Source: Bimuria novae-zelandiae CBS 107.79 (Eukaryota; Ascomycota; Dothideomycetes; Pleosporales; Didymosphaeriaceae). Taken from it: 64,000 nt of DNA. Both the position numbers and the translations under genes were made by a program. The stretch spans positions 673,043 to 737,042 of the forward strand of contig ML976682.1 of NCBI GenBank assembly GCA_010015655.1, given 5' to 3'. The notes under the pieces were generated by a model. That model did no database searches. It was not told where the DNA came from and saw only the letters and a program-made list of their open reading frames with translations. Below are positions 11,004-22,200 of this stretch, in pieces (the first letter of the stretch is position 1; every line of letters starts with the position of its first letter).

Positions 11004-12700
11004 CGAGGAGCTCGTTTTTTCATGAATAGCGCTAGTGCGCATGTGCCCCACAACCTCGGCTGGCCATCTCAGCGCTCAACACCACAACTTCGACGCACCA
11101 TCTCTCCTGTAAATCGCGCCCTATTTTCGATAAACGATGCCACCGACTCGCAGAAAGCCGCGGAAAACGTCTGTGCCAAAACCCCGGGTCCTGCGGACCC
11201 CGCGTCGCGAATTGCCGCCCGAAACGAAGGCATACGCCGTCGGAGCGATGCAGGCCGGAGAGTCGCAGTATAGCCTCGCGAAAAAGCTTCCCGTGACCCA
11301 GGGCGCCCTTAGCAAGCTGCTGTCGCGTACGAAGGAGCGTGCAAATATCGCAAAACTTCTGTTATGGGACCCGCATCTCTACCAGATAGAACTTGGCCGC
11401 GGGCCTGATTTTCTGGAGCTTTCAGAGCAGCAGAGGAACGCGGTTATCGCCGTGGCGACCCGGGACAAAGATGCCCGTGAAAAGCAGGCCTGGCAGGCTA
11501 TTTCTGACGGAGATTTCGATCATCTACGCCTCCCGAGGCCCCTCAGCATCACGGCGTTCGAAAACATCATGTATAAAGCTGGATACGCCCGGAGAGCGCC
11601 AGGCTTCAAACCAGCGCTCACGGACGATTAGAGAAGGCGTCGCTTTCAGTGGGCGCTTGCGCACAACCCAGATAAACATGAGTACGGCGATGGGCTAGGC
11701 TTCAATTTTCGGCGCGTTATATATACTGACGAAACACCAGCACGCGTCGGTGAGCAGCGTGGCATGCTCCGGGCATTGGCAAAGAATGACGAGATCTATG
11801 ATCCTGACGTAAAACGGCCAAAAATACGCAATAATTGCTCCCTCCAGTTCTATGGTAGCTTTACGTACGATTCGAAGGGCCCCTATCACATCTATGGCAC
11901 TGAATCGGCCGAGGCGAAAAGGATAGCAAAACAACGCCTCGATAAGGAGAATCAGCGCAACAAGGAGCAGAGGCAACGCCTAGTCCCCCAGGCCCGCGCT
12001 GCTCTCCAGGAGCTTGGCGATGCCGACGCGAACAGCAGAGCCTGGGCATGGGCAAAACGCCATGAATTAAAGCGCGGAGATCGCTCCCGTGGAGGTGTAG
12101 ATGGTTACCGCCCTCGTGAGGAGGTCCTAAAGCCCTTGCTGGTGCCGTGGATCAATTCTCTATATGACGAAGGCAGGGCGCCCCTCTTGCTTGAGGATGG
12201 CGCCCCTGCTCATCAGGCAAGGATCTCGCTCGAATATCTTGAAGTTTCACATATACAGAAGCTCCCCTGGCCAGGGCACTCGCCAGACGTCAACGCTGAG
12301 GAGCACGCTTGGCCATGGATCCGGCGTCACATTACGCAGGACTTCATGCCCTCAACTTGCGAGGAGCAGTGCCGTTTTCAATGGTCGAATGAGTGGGAGA
12401 ATCTCCCTCAGCATCTGATGAACAAGTGGATTGACGGAATTCCTGAGGTTATACGTCAAATAATCAAGTATGGCGGCGATAACTGTTTTTACGATGGAGG
12501 GGACTGAAAAACGCCTCCTCAACACCAAATCTTAGCTTCAAAAACGCCCAAAAGGGCAATTAAGCATGTATCTATCACCTGCATATCAAAAATCCCTGAA
12601 AAAATCGCTTTTACATGAGGATTTGTATGAGGGAGCGAGTTTTGACGGGGGCCAAGAATGCTAGCGTTAACGCTATTCCTCATGAAAAACGAGCTCCTCG
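11004..12700 (+). mobile_element. mariner-like DNA transposon, 1697 bp, TA target duplication
   Basis: TA at 11002-11003 and 12701-12702 flank inverted ends cgaggagctcgttttt...catga, followed by gaatagcg..ctagnnc on each side. It sits at the broken end of the hAT derivative. A relative with the same terminal repeat starts at 63738. The interior is GC-normal. Confidence 0.82.
11137..12507 (+). pseudogene. mariner-like DDE_3 transposase, 456 codons with one nonsense codon
   Basis: A single frame runs from ATG 11137 (MPPTRRKPRKTSV) to a stop at 12505-12507. It is interrupted once, by TAG at 11629-11631 after PALTDD; the flanking RRRRFQWALAHNP continues the same frame. The N-terminal part has a helix-turn-helix (AVGAMQAGESQYSLAKKL). 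The catalytic residues are Asp in IYTDETPAR, Asp in LLEDGAPAH and Glu in SPDVNAEEHAW, with 34 residues between the last two (DD34E). A basic, coiled segment (RLDKENQRNKEQRQRL) is inserted between the first and second Asp. One substitution separates it from an open frame, so loss of function is recent or the stop is read through. Confidence 0.82.
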
Positions 12701-14494
12701 TAGCACCTTATCACCCTTTGTCCTTTAACGCCTGCGTTCATATCGTCGACCTTCGACGCTTGCCTCAATTTGTCGACCTTCGAGTGCCTTGCGCGCATAT
12801 GCTGAACGAACCGATCGAGCCACACGAGTCGTGCGTGCCACGAAGTCGCGCCTGATGCGCAGCCATGGCTTTCCTACGCCTCTTGGAGCGCAAACCGGAC
12901 GGGCCATCGTCTTCCGCGAAACGACTAGTAGCGATGTTCCTGCTTACGCAATACTCTCTCATACCTGGGGGAAAGAGGAGGTCCTCTTCCAGAATATGGA
13001 AGCGAACGCGGACATGAGCAAGACCGTTGGCAAGGCTAGATAGAGGAAGATAAAATTTTGCGCGAGGTAGGCCGCGGCTAATAAACTATAATATTTCTAA
13101 ATAAACACTTACTATATTAATAAGAAAAGTATAGTTAAGCTTAGTATAGTAATTAACTTTATATTTTACTAGTATTAGAACGCCACGCGCTACTATATCT
13201 ACCTTTTTAATATTTTAAAAGTTAAAGAAGTAAATAGAAAAATAGTATTAAAAATATATTTAAAATACGTTCACAGTTTACTTATAAGTAGACGCTTTAA
13301 AAGCTTATAATACTAAGGCGAGTAGACTTCTTTAGCTTAAAAGGTAAGTAACTTAAAAGTAAATTATTACTAAAAACTAAATTATATAAAATTACTAGTA
13401 TTATAAAAAATGCTCTTTAAGACATCGCGTTATTAAGTTTTAGTATTTAAAAGCGGAGGTCTTAGGCAAAGCGCCATAGTACTATAGTTAAAGAGGATAA
13501 AGCCTACTACTTACTCGGGATTTTTGATATTTCCATAGCGCTGGTCTACAGGGAGAGAATGGAGTAGGCATTCCAATAACTAAAGGAAGAGATTTATAAG
13601 TTAAATAAAGGTAAGCCTCTGCCTAGATATGCTTATAGCAGTAATAAACTAACTAGCGTAAGTATTAACTGTAAATAATATACTATCAGACTTAGACTTA
13701 CTTTATTTCTTAAAGCTATATAATTATAGTCTAAGAGAAAAAGGTATTAAAGATATATAAGCTTTTTTATAGTTATAGTTATAATAGCTAATTATTAGTA
13801 GTCCTGCAAAGGCTTGGAGGAATTAGAAAGACTTAGTTAGTAATTAAATAAATTAGAAGGAATAAAGAGAAATATATAGTAATATTTTAATTAAATATAA
13901 ATAATAAAGACTTTTTATGACTTAGCTATCGCGACATAGATTAATAAATCCTAATACATTATACTTTAACTAGAGTACTTTGTAACGTAAAATTAGATAG
14001 AAAGCTTAATAAGGTAGTTAGTATAGTTAAGACTCAGCTTCATCTTGAAAATAATACGCGTTAGTTAATAATCTATAATAATTATAATAATGTTTAAACT
14101 ACTTACTATATAGACTACTTAATAGTGCACATGCGTTAGTATCTACTAAAAGTAACTAGGACTTAGTAATTATTATAACGTAATTAGCTAGTATTACGCA
14201 AGGGCGACGTATTTGTGTTTAAAAGTTAATAGGTCTGAAGGATAGGCTTAAGATCTTATTAAACACGTCTAGAAGAAAAGGTATTAATAATATTAAGTTT
14301 ACTTAGGAACTAAATAAGTTACTAAGCTAATAAAATAGATCCTAATACAAATGAGCTTATTATAAAGCTAGACAATCTACTACTTACTCTCTCTATAGCT
14401 AGGGCTTACCTAGAACACGTAACAACTAGCTTCGCGGAATATCTTAGCTATACAAGGCGTTCTAGTTAAAAGTTTAATAAATAAGCCTAATACT

Positions 14495-14741
14495 TGTGAC
14501 GATCGTAGGACTGGCTGTGATCTGGGCATCGTCACAAGGGCGATGGATAGCAGCTGCCACACTGAGATGGTAGCTGCTACACTGAGAAGGCAGTCGCAGC
14601 ATTGAGATGGCAGTTACTAGATAGCGGCAGACTATATGCCGCCTACTCGGCCCTCTCGATCCCTTTCTCTTCTTTAGCTTCGAGTCTTTGTATATAGCGC
14701 CAATCTATTAGCCGCAAGGCTATATCTTGCTGGCTATTACA
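14495..14741 (+). repeat. 5' LTR of the chromovirus (247 bp)
   Basis: It runs from tgtgacgatcg to ggctattaca. It matches 20333-20559, except that the right copy lacks about 20 bases around ccacactgagatggtagctg, one unit of a short internal repeat (gctgctacactgagaaggcag type). Confidence 0.88.
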
Positions 14742-17700
14742 CTACTTAAAGTTCCTCTTTTGCTATAGAGCGATTAATAAATAGTCTTACTCCTTTTACT
14801 AACAAGTAATTAATAAATACGTATTTTAATTTTTAATTACCCTTATAAGAGCACACGCTTATAAGAGCACAAGTATAAATCTTTTTATAAGCTATTAGTT
14901 AGCACGATTAAACCTGCTACTAATAAAGGAAGATAACAAAGTAAAGACGCTATTTACTCTTATATTAGTTAAAGTTATTTAAAAGAACGCATATAAAGCA
15001 TTACCTAAAGCTATTAAAATAATTAATTAGCTAAAAATAGATAAACTTTAGGCCTTAGTTTAGTTATTATAGGCTAAGTTAGCTATAGTGCAAGCTAGTT
15101 AGATAGCTATATAGAATAATTAAGATAATAAAATAACGCGGTAATAGTAAGAGTTTACGCTAGTAGATAGCGCTTTTAGCTTAGGCACTTTTAAGCTATT
15201 AGGCGTATTTATAGCAAAGACCTTTAAGCCTATTAGTATTAACTTTACGTAATATAGCTACCTATATAATAATAAAGCTAAAGAACGTAGAGCTAACCCT
15301 TCTAAGTTTTTAGATAATTAAGGTAATCTTTAATTTAAGTACTAGATTACTAAAATAAAAAATAGGTATAAAGAAGATATAAATATCTAGCGCACTAAAA
15401 AAAGCTAGATAATATATTTAGTTAGTTATTTAAAAGGTTTAGTATATAGAATAATCTCTACTTAATAGGTATTTAAAACTAATCTATTTAAGAGCTTAGC
15501 TAAGATAATCTAATATCTTAACGCTGCCTTTAAAGATATACACTATATTAGTAAAGTCTAAGCTACCTTAATAAAGTTAGAGTATAACTTAGGACCTAAT
15601 TCTAATATTACTACCTTTATTAGCACATTTAACTAGCTTATAAAATAGGCTAGGTAGGCACGTGGAAAGCTAAAGGCTATTTTATAAAAGTACCTATTAT
15701 CTAATATAGATATAAGTTTAATAGGTCTCACGCACGACCCCGACGTTAGCTATAAAGTGTTTTATTATAAGGTAATAAATATAGTCTATACTAAATAACG
15801 CGCCTATAAGAAATAAGTAGCTAAAAGCGATACCAGTCTTCTACTAAATAAGACTAAGGGTAGTTACCCTATTAAGATATCTAAACGAACTAACTAAAAG
15901 GTTAGAGGTAAATTTAGTAGAATAGACTATATGCGTACTAATAAATTAATAACGTAACTATCTTTAATAGAGCGTAAGGCTTATTTACTTACGGGTACCT
16001 GCTTCTAGTACGGAGGACAAGGCCACATTATAGTCAAATATTTTTTTTAAAAAAAAGGCGACCTATAACACTATAGTAGTAGCAAAAGGACTCGAAACTA
16101 ATTCTACTTCTAATTTAAAAAATAAGTAAGGCTATTAGAAAACTTTTTAATACGTAAACTAGAATCCTTAAGGCGTAGTAATAAAAAATATTAATATAAA
16201 ATTTTTTGCTATTTAGCTAAAATTAAAGTAAATAGCACTTGCTTTTTTATTATAGTACTATTAGATATAGAAGTAATAGTAATGTTAATTATTAATAAGT
16301 AAGTTACTACTTAAGCGTAGAAATAACTAGGCGCTTATATTATAAAAATAAGTAAACTTTTAGTCCTTAAGGACTATTAAGGAGTTAGGAAGGGCTAAGT
16401 AGAAATAAAAATAGTAGTATTTTTTAAAATTAATAAATATCTCTTCCTAGATTTAGAATTCTAGATTATCGAGTTCACACACGAGGTCTTTATAGGGATA
16501 AGATAGTTACGAAGCTAACGCCTTTATCTAGACTATAAGAGAATAAATATAGTCTAGCTAGATAATAAATTAGCTTTAGCTAGGTTTATCTAGGTAATTA
16601 AACTACCGTCCCTTACCCTTAATTATAGCTAAATTAACCTTAATCGCTAAGCTAATACCTATTAACAGGATAAGCTAGTAAATCGCTCTTATTAGTAGTA
16701 CCGTATTTTAAGCTAATAGTAGAAAGATTATATTGTTAAGGAGATGCTAGCTAAGCAATAGATACTAGCAATAATAAAACTTAAGGCTAATAATAAAGAG
16801 CCTTTTATTGTCGCTTCTAATATTAATAATAGTTGTCCTGAATAGCACGAATAGCTAATTAGCAAATTAAATTAAGAAATAAAGAAATAGAGAATAAAGA
16901 ACCTTGCATAGCACCTTTAAGACTCTATTAATAAGATACTAAAATTAGTCTTAGTAATAGTCTCTAAGCCATCTAATTAGATAGCCCTAACTAATAGAGG
17001 GGAGCGACAGGCTCTAGTCTATAAAATCTATTAGGAGGAGAAGGGTTTTGCACGATAAAAATAAACTACTTACCTTATACCTATAGAAGCTATCCTACTA
17101 GAGCTAGATAGCTAAGAAAATAATACTAAGGAAATATACCTTGCTAATATATAATAAGCCTAAAAGACCTATAACGGTAAAGTAATCTTATTCTCTAAAG
17201 AAGAAGACTCTAAACATATTAATACTATAAAACGAAACATCTTAAAGCTAATTATACATTTAGAGTGCTTTTTCTTTAAGAAGGAAGCTAATACTCTGCT
17301 AGTCTATTATCCTAGTAAGGACGTAGTACTTAAGCTTAAGAAGCTTCTACTAGCTATAGGCCCGCTAACCTATCGCACGCTGATATAATATCTTCTATTA
17401 AAGAAGAAAACTATTAATAAGCTTCTTAAAATTAACTTTATTAAACTATGCTATTAACCGCACGTAGCTCCTATCTTATTTATCCTAAAACTATACTTAA
17501 AAGAGTAATAATTCTATATTAACTATTACTAGAGAAATACCTATCTTAAGAGTTATATTTTCACCGCACTATAGATAGCGGGTACAATTTTTAACTACAA
17601 TAAATACATAACTATTTACTAAGATTAATATAATTTAAGCCTTCTACTACCTATGACTAGAAGTAGGCTCCTAGTATCTAATAGCTTTTTATATTGGATT

Positions 17701-20028
17701 TAGTACCTTTTAGTAAAAAGTCTTTCCTTTTAGACTAAAAGTAGGCCCTACATAGTTTTAGGCCTTTATTAATTACTAACTTAATAAATTATTAGATTTT
17801 TGCGCGAGCGCATACGCTAATAATATACTAATTTACTTAAAAACTAAGGAAGAACACTAGCTATAGGTAGATAAGGTAATTTACTACCTTAACTAAGTAA
17901 ATCTTTAAGGAGATATTAAGAAGTTATAATTTAGCGTAGCTAAAATAGATTACTTAGGTATAGTAATAAAAGCTAGCGTTAGTATTTATATTAACCTTTA
18001 AAAAGTAGAAGCTATTAAGAATTAGAAATTTATGAACCTTAAGAATAAATTTATAATTTTGTCCTTTACTAGCCTATGGAACTACATTTATATATTCTAT
18101 TATTATACTAATAATAAAGGTAAGCTATTAAATTAACTACTAAAATAAGACGCGAAATAGGAGATAGGAGAGGAGTAGTAATAGGCTTTTAAGGTAATAA
18201 AAGAAGTAGCCTACTCTACACCTATCCTAGCCTTTTTTAAGCTAGATTAACTAACTAAAGTGGAAACTAATGCCTTTCGTAATGCTACAGGCGGATTTAT
18301 CTAGCAGTAATAGGAAAATACCGTGTAAAAGCCTATAGGCTATTTCTCTAAGACTTTATCTCCCGCTAAGAAAGTATACCTTATCTAGGACTAAGAGTTG
18401 CTAGCTATAGTCTAAATATTAAAGCACTACTATCCTAAGCTAGGTAAATTATAGTTCTTTATTATTACTAACTATTAGGCGCTAATCTACTTTGTGAATA
18501 AAAAAATATTATTAATATAATAGATTTACTAGGCTAAGTTTCTTTCTATCTTTAACCTAATCTTTACTTATTAACTAGGCTAAGAAAATATAGCGGCTAA
18601 TATCTTATTGCGAAAAATAGCTAAGTTACTAATAATAAAAGCCTAGGAAGCGGAGGAGCGTACTATAGCTTTAATCCCTCTTAAAAAGTTAGATTTTACT
18701 ATTATAGCTATAGAGGCTAAAGAGGGAACCTTAACAAAGCCTTAAAAAGCTAATTTAGTTAACCTAATTTAAGAAGAAAGCTTTTATTACTTATAAAAGT
18801 CCTAAAATAATAGCTAACTATTTATTTTAGATATTATAACTAATAGCTATATACACCTGCGTACGGCACTTATCTATAAAGCTTATAAACTAAAGATTTT
18901 TATACACCTAGGGTAGAATAAGGTGATCTACATGCTCTGCAAAGACTATATATAGCTAGAAATAAAGCGCGATATCTGAAGATATATTAAAAACTATTAT
19001 AACTACTAAAGGAATAAGGTGGCCTAAGATAAGACACTAGGCCTACTTTATCTCTTACTAATACCCTCTATGGTCTAGCAATACGTTGTGGTAGACAGGA
19101 AAGACATACTAAAGGATTAATCTAGCTATAACTATATATAGGCCTTTATCTGCAAGTTTAGCCGCCTGCTTATTATACTACTAGGTCGCAAGAATAACAC
19201 GAAAGAGATTCTTGCTATGTGGTACTATTATTACCTATACTAACTTATAGGGATGCCTGACTCATGGCTAACTAATAATATAGGACCCTTTATTTTAGGA
19301 TTTATAATAAAAATTAATAAATTAATATAAATAAAACACCGTTATAGTTATTTATACTATTAATAAATATAAGGAACGGTAGAAGTTGCAAACTAAAAGC
19401 TAAATTAATGACTATATTTTTATATTAATTAATACTAAAATAACTAAAGTATATACCTACTAGCACTAAACTTTACGCATAATTTTTTATAGCACTTTAT
19501 AATTAGTATAATCCTGTTAACGCTTATTCTAGATAAGGAGGTTTAGAACCCCTTATTACTACTAATAGATCTATAAAACGTAGTAAATAATACTAATTAA
19601 GTCTAAAGGGCACGAGCCCTGCTAAAACATATATAAAAAATTTATAAAACTACTTAAAAAGTAGCTGAAGTAATATAGACTTAGCAAGTAATTTAAGTAA
19701 ATAAAAAAAAGTAGCTAGTAAACTTTTTAATTAAAAATAGCGTATATCTGCGTAAAAAGGCCTTTCCTATAAATGTCCTAATAATAAAATTTAAGTTATA
19801 GTTAGTCCTTTTAAAATATTAAAAGAAAGAGACTATAGCTATATCCTTAACCTTTTGCCTACTTATAAAATAATAACCCTCTTTTTTACTAATTACTTAC
19901 GTAAGGTGGCAGACAACCTATTTTTAAGCTAGTATTAAAATAAACTATAAGTAAAAGAGATAAATAGAGAACCTAAATATAAAGTAGAACGGGCTAAAGC
20001 CTTACGTTTACATAATTAACAGAAGGCA

Positions 20029-20274
20029 TTGCAATACCAAGTGGCCTGGCGCGGATGGGACCTAGACGATGCTTGGTACCCCGCGCGAGACTTACGCAAC
20101 GCCCCTGGGGCGCTGGAGGACTTTTACCGCCGCCAGCCAGAGGCTCCGGGACCACCAGTCCGGCTACAAGAATGGATGAGGGCTGCTGTGGACGAAGTCT
20201 TCACCCCAGATTACGACGACAATAATAAGGCAGTTTTAGAGGGACGAAAGCATGCTAGAAGGAACAGGCTATAA
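20029..20274 (+). pseudogene. Chromodomain at the C-terminus of the chromovirus Pol
   Basis: The open frame reads YQVAWRGWDLDDAWYPARD, then NAPGALEDFYRRQPEAPGPP, then a basic tail ending ARRNRL. This is the chromodomain tail of fungal Ty3 integrases, which steers integration to heterochromatin. It is GC-rich and RIP-free, while the integrase just upstream is ruined. The initial Met is internal to Pol and not a genuine start. Confidence 0.8.
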
Positions 20275-20332
20275 TATAAATAGCTAAGATGCTACTGCTC
20301 GGCATCGCATGCTTGGTTTTGGGAGGGGGTAA

Positions 20333-20559
20333 TGTGACGATCGTGGGACTAGCTGTGATCTAGGCATCGTCACAAGGGCGATGGATAGCAGCTGCTACAC
20401 TGAGAAGGCAGTCGAAGCATTGAGATGGCAGTTACTAGATAGCGGCAGACTATATGCCGCCTACTCGGCCCTCTCGATCCCTTTCTCTTCTTTAGCTTTG
20501 AGTCTTTGTACATAGCGCCAATCCATCAGCCGCAAGGCTATATCTTGCTGGCCGTTACA
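20333..20559 (+). repeat. 3' LTR of the chromovirus (227 bp)
   Basis: It runs from tgtgacgatcg to ggccgttaca directly after the polypurine tract. Differences from the 5' LTR are mainly C/T and G/A transitions plus the 20-base length difference. Confidence 0.88.
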
Positions 20560-20858
20560 ATACTAAATATATATAATGATTACTTACTATACGCGATATA
20601 GTAGATAACTTTTAATTAAATTTAAAAATGGAACGCGGCATTAGCCTAATTACCTAAGTAATAGGCTAATTTTAATAAATAAAATATATAGTTTAGACTT
20701 CTTTAGCACGCATACTCTATGGGCGTTAAGTTTATATATAAGCTTACTAAAAATAAAATAAGCTTTAATAAGGTAGTTTAGCTACTATGCGAATACGGTC
20801 TAGCTTATCTAAAACCTTTACTTAGACAGTTATTTAGGTCTATAGGATAAGTCGGGTG

Positions 20859-20906
20859 GGATAGTTTCCGACACTGGATAGTTTCCGACACTGGATAGTT
20901 TCCGAC
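20859..20906 (+). repeat. Subterminal 17-bp tandem repeat in the pogo-like element
   Basis: Three units of ggatagtttccgacact, the last incomplete, directly follow the left terminal repeat and reuse its inner half. Such iterated subterminal motifs often serve as extra transposase-binding sites; that role is inference here. The right end has only one copy. Confidence 0.75.
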
Positions 20907-21017
20907 AGCCCCGCAATCGCGCACCCCTACCATGCACGCTAACTAAAAAATAATTCTTATTACCTTTATATTTTATTAATTTTGATTTTTCCTTTTCCAT
21001 CGTTTTCTCTAACTTAA

Positions 21018-22200
21018 AATAGCTAAATACATAGAAGCAGATATTTCGAACGTACTTATAGACCTTAAATTTAGGATTACTTTAGCTACTACTACTACTT
21101 AATATAAAGTACTACGTAATACTTTTCACGGCTATTTTAAAAGTGCCTTACCCTACTTATATACCTATAATAGTGTATAGTAGATTTTAATTATTTAAAA
21201 AGAGTATCTAGAGCACTAAATATTTAATTAAAAAGTTTTTAATTACGCGCTAACCCACGTGTAAGAATAAATTAATATAATAATTCTTAAGTAAAAGGAT
21301 AACTATAAGAACCTAGGAAAAAAGTAAACTAGTTAATTTATAAAATACTACTTAACTATTAAGTTAATGTTAGGCCGCTAGACTAGCTAGACACGAATAA
21401 ATATAGCTACTCTTAAAAGTATTAAGTATAAATTTAACTTATACAAGACCGTGACATAGATTCCCCCCTAATATAGGTATAACGCTAATAAGGGCAGTAT
21501 TATAGAGGGCTAGGAAGTTAATAGGCTTATTATAAGCTCCTCGCACGAGAATCCTAATAATATATTAATTAAAATAAAAAATACTTATACTTAAACTTTT
21601 ATAATAAATAATGTTTCTGCGCTTAGCATCGTTTTTAAACCTTTAATTATCTTTAAGGCTAAGAGTACCTAGGAGTAATAGTTTATAAAGAAGTTTTTAA
21701 TTTAATATTTTTACTAGTATATTACCTTCTTGTAAAATAAGTAAATAAGTAATAATATTATTATTAAGTAGCTAGAGAAGGTGTTCTTCTCCTAAACTAA
21801 GCTTAATAATTTATTTAAGATGTAGTTACTTATTATCAATAGTTATAGTATTTATACCTTAAATAAAACTATAACTATATATTACATAAATAATTTCCAC
21901 TTGCTCTTTATCCCTGCCTATACTTCACATATACTCTAGCCTTTAGATCTTGGTTGTTTCTCTAGCCAAAAGGTGGCGTATCGGCGCTTCGTCGGCGAGT
22001 ATGGGGCTGAGAAAGATGCAACGAAGCTTGGGAAGGCCAAGTTTCTCGAATTTTACACAGAAGCGCGTAAAATCGACCTTCGAGAGCAGTGTATCCGATC
22101 TAGGTAGAAAGCAACAGGGCTATACCTTAAGAACGTAAGGAAGCCCTTAGGTTCTCGCTAGGTAGTGGTACGCAAACGGCCGTTAACACTACCCTCTTCT
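21018..22200 (+). pseudogene. pogo-like transposase (HTH + DDE_1), RIP-degraded
   Basis: The N-terminus probably began where ATA now stands at about 21018 (IAKYIEADISN), consistent with ATG to ATA. The second catalytic block reads LLIINSYSIY where the family has L-L-I-x-D-G-H-x-S-H; the changes fit G-to-A and C-to-T transitions. It is followed by FIPAYTSHIL-stop-PLDLGCF, the conserved P-x-x-S-H-x-L-Q-P-L-D region, at about 21910-21955. From there to 22138 the sequence is GC-normal (VAYRRFVGEYGAEKDATKLG), then degrades again. Confidence 0.75.

Larger units (their letters stand above)
14495..20559 (+). mobile_element. Ty3/gypsy chromovirus inserted in the NLR linker
   Basis: Both LTRs and a 5-bp target duplication ATACT (14490-14494, 20560-20564) are present, total 6065 bp. 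The interior is RIP-degraded but ordered as gag, protease, reverse transcriptase, RNase H, integrase, chromodomain. The zinc knuckle reads C-F-stop-Y-G-G-Q-G-H near 15998-16030. The reverse-transcriptase YLDD box reads Y-A-N-N-I-L-I-Y at 17813-17836, both Asp changed to Asn. RNase H reads IGYFSKTLSPAKKVY near 18330-18375. A polypurine tract gggaggggg precedes the right LTR. Deleting the element with one target copy restores the NLR reading frame. Confidence 0.9.
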
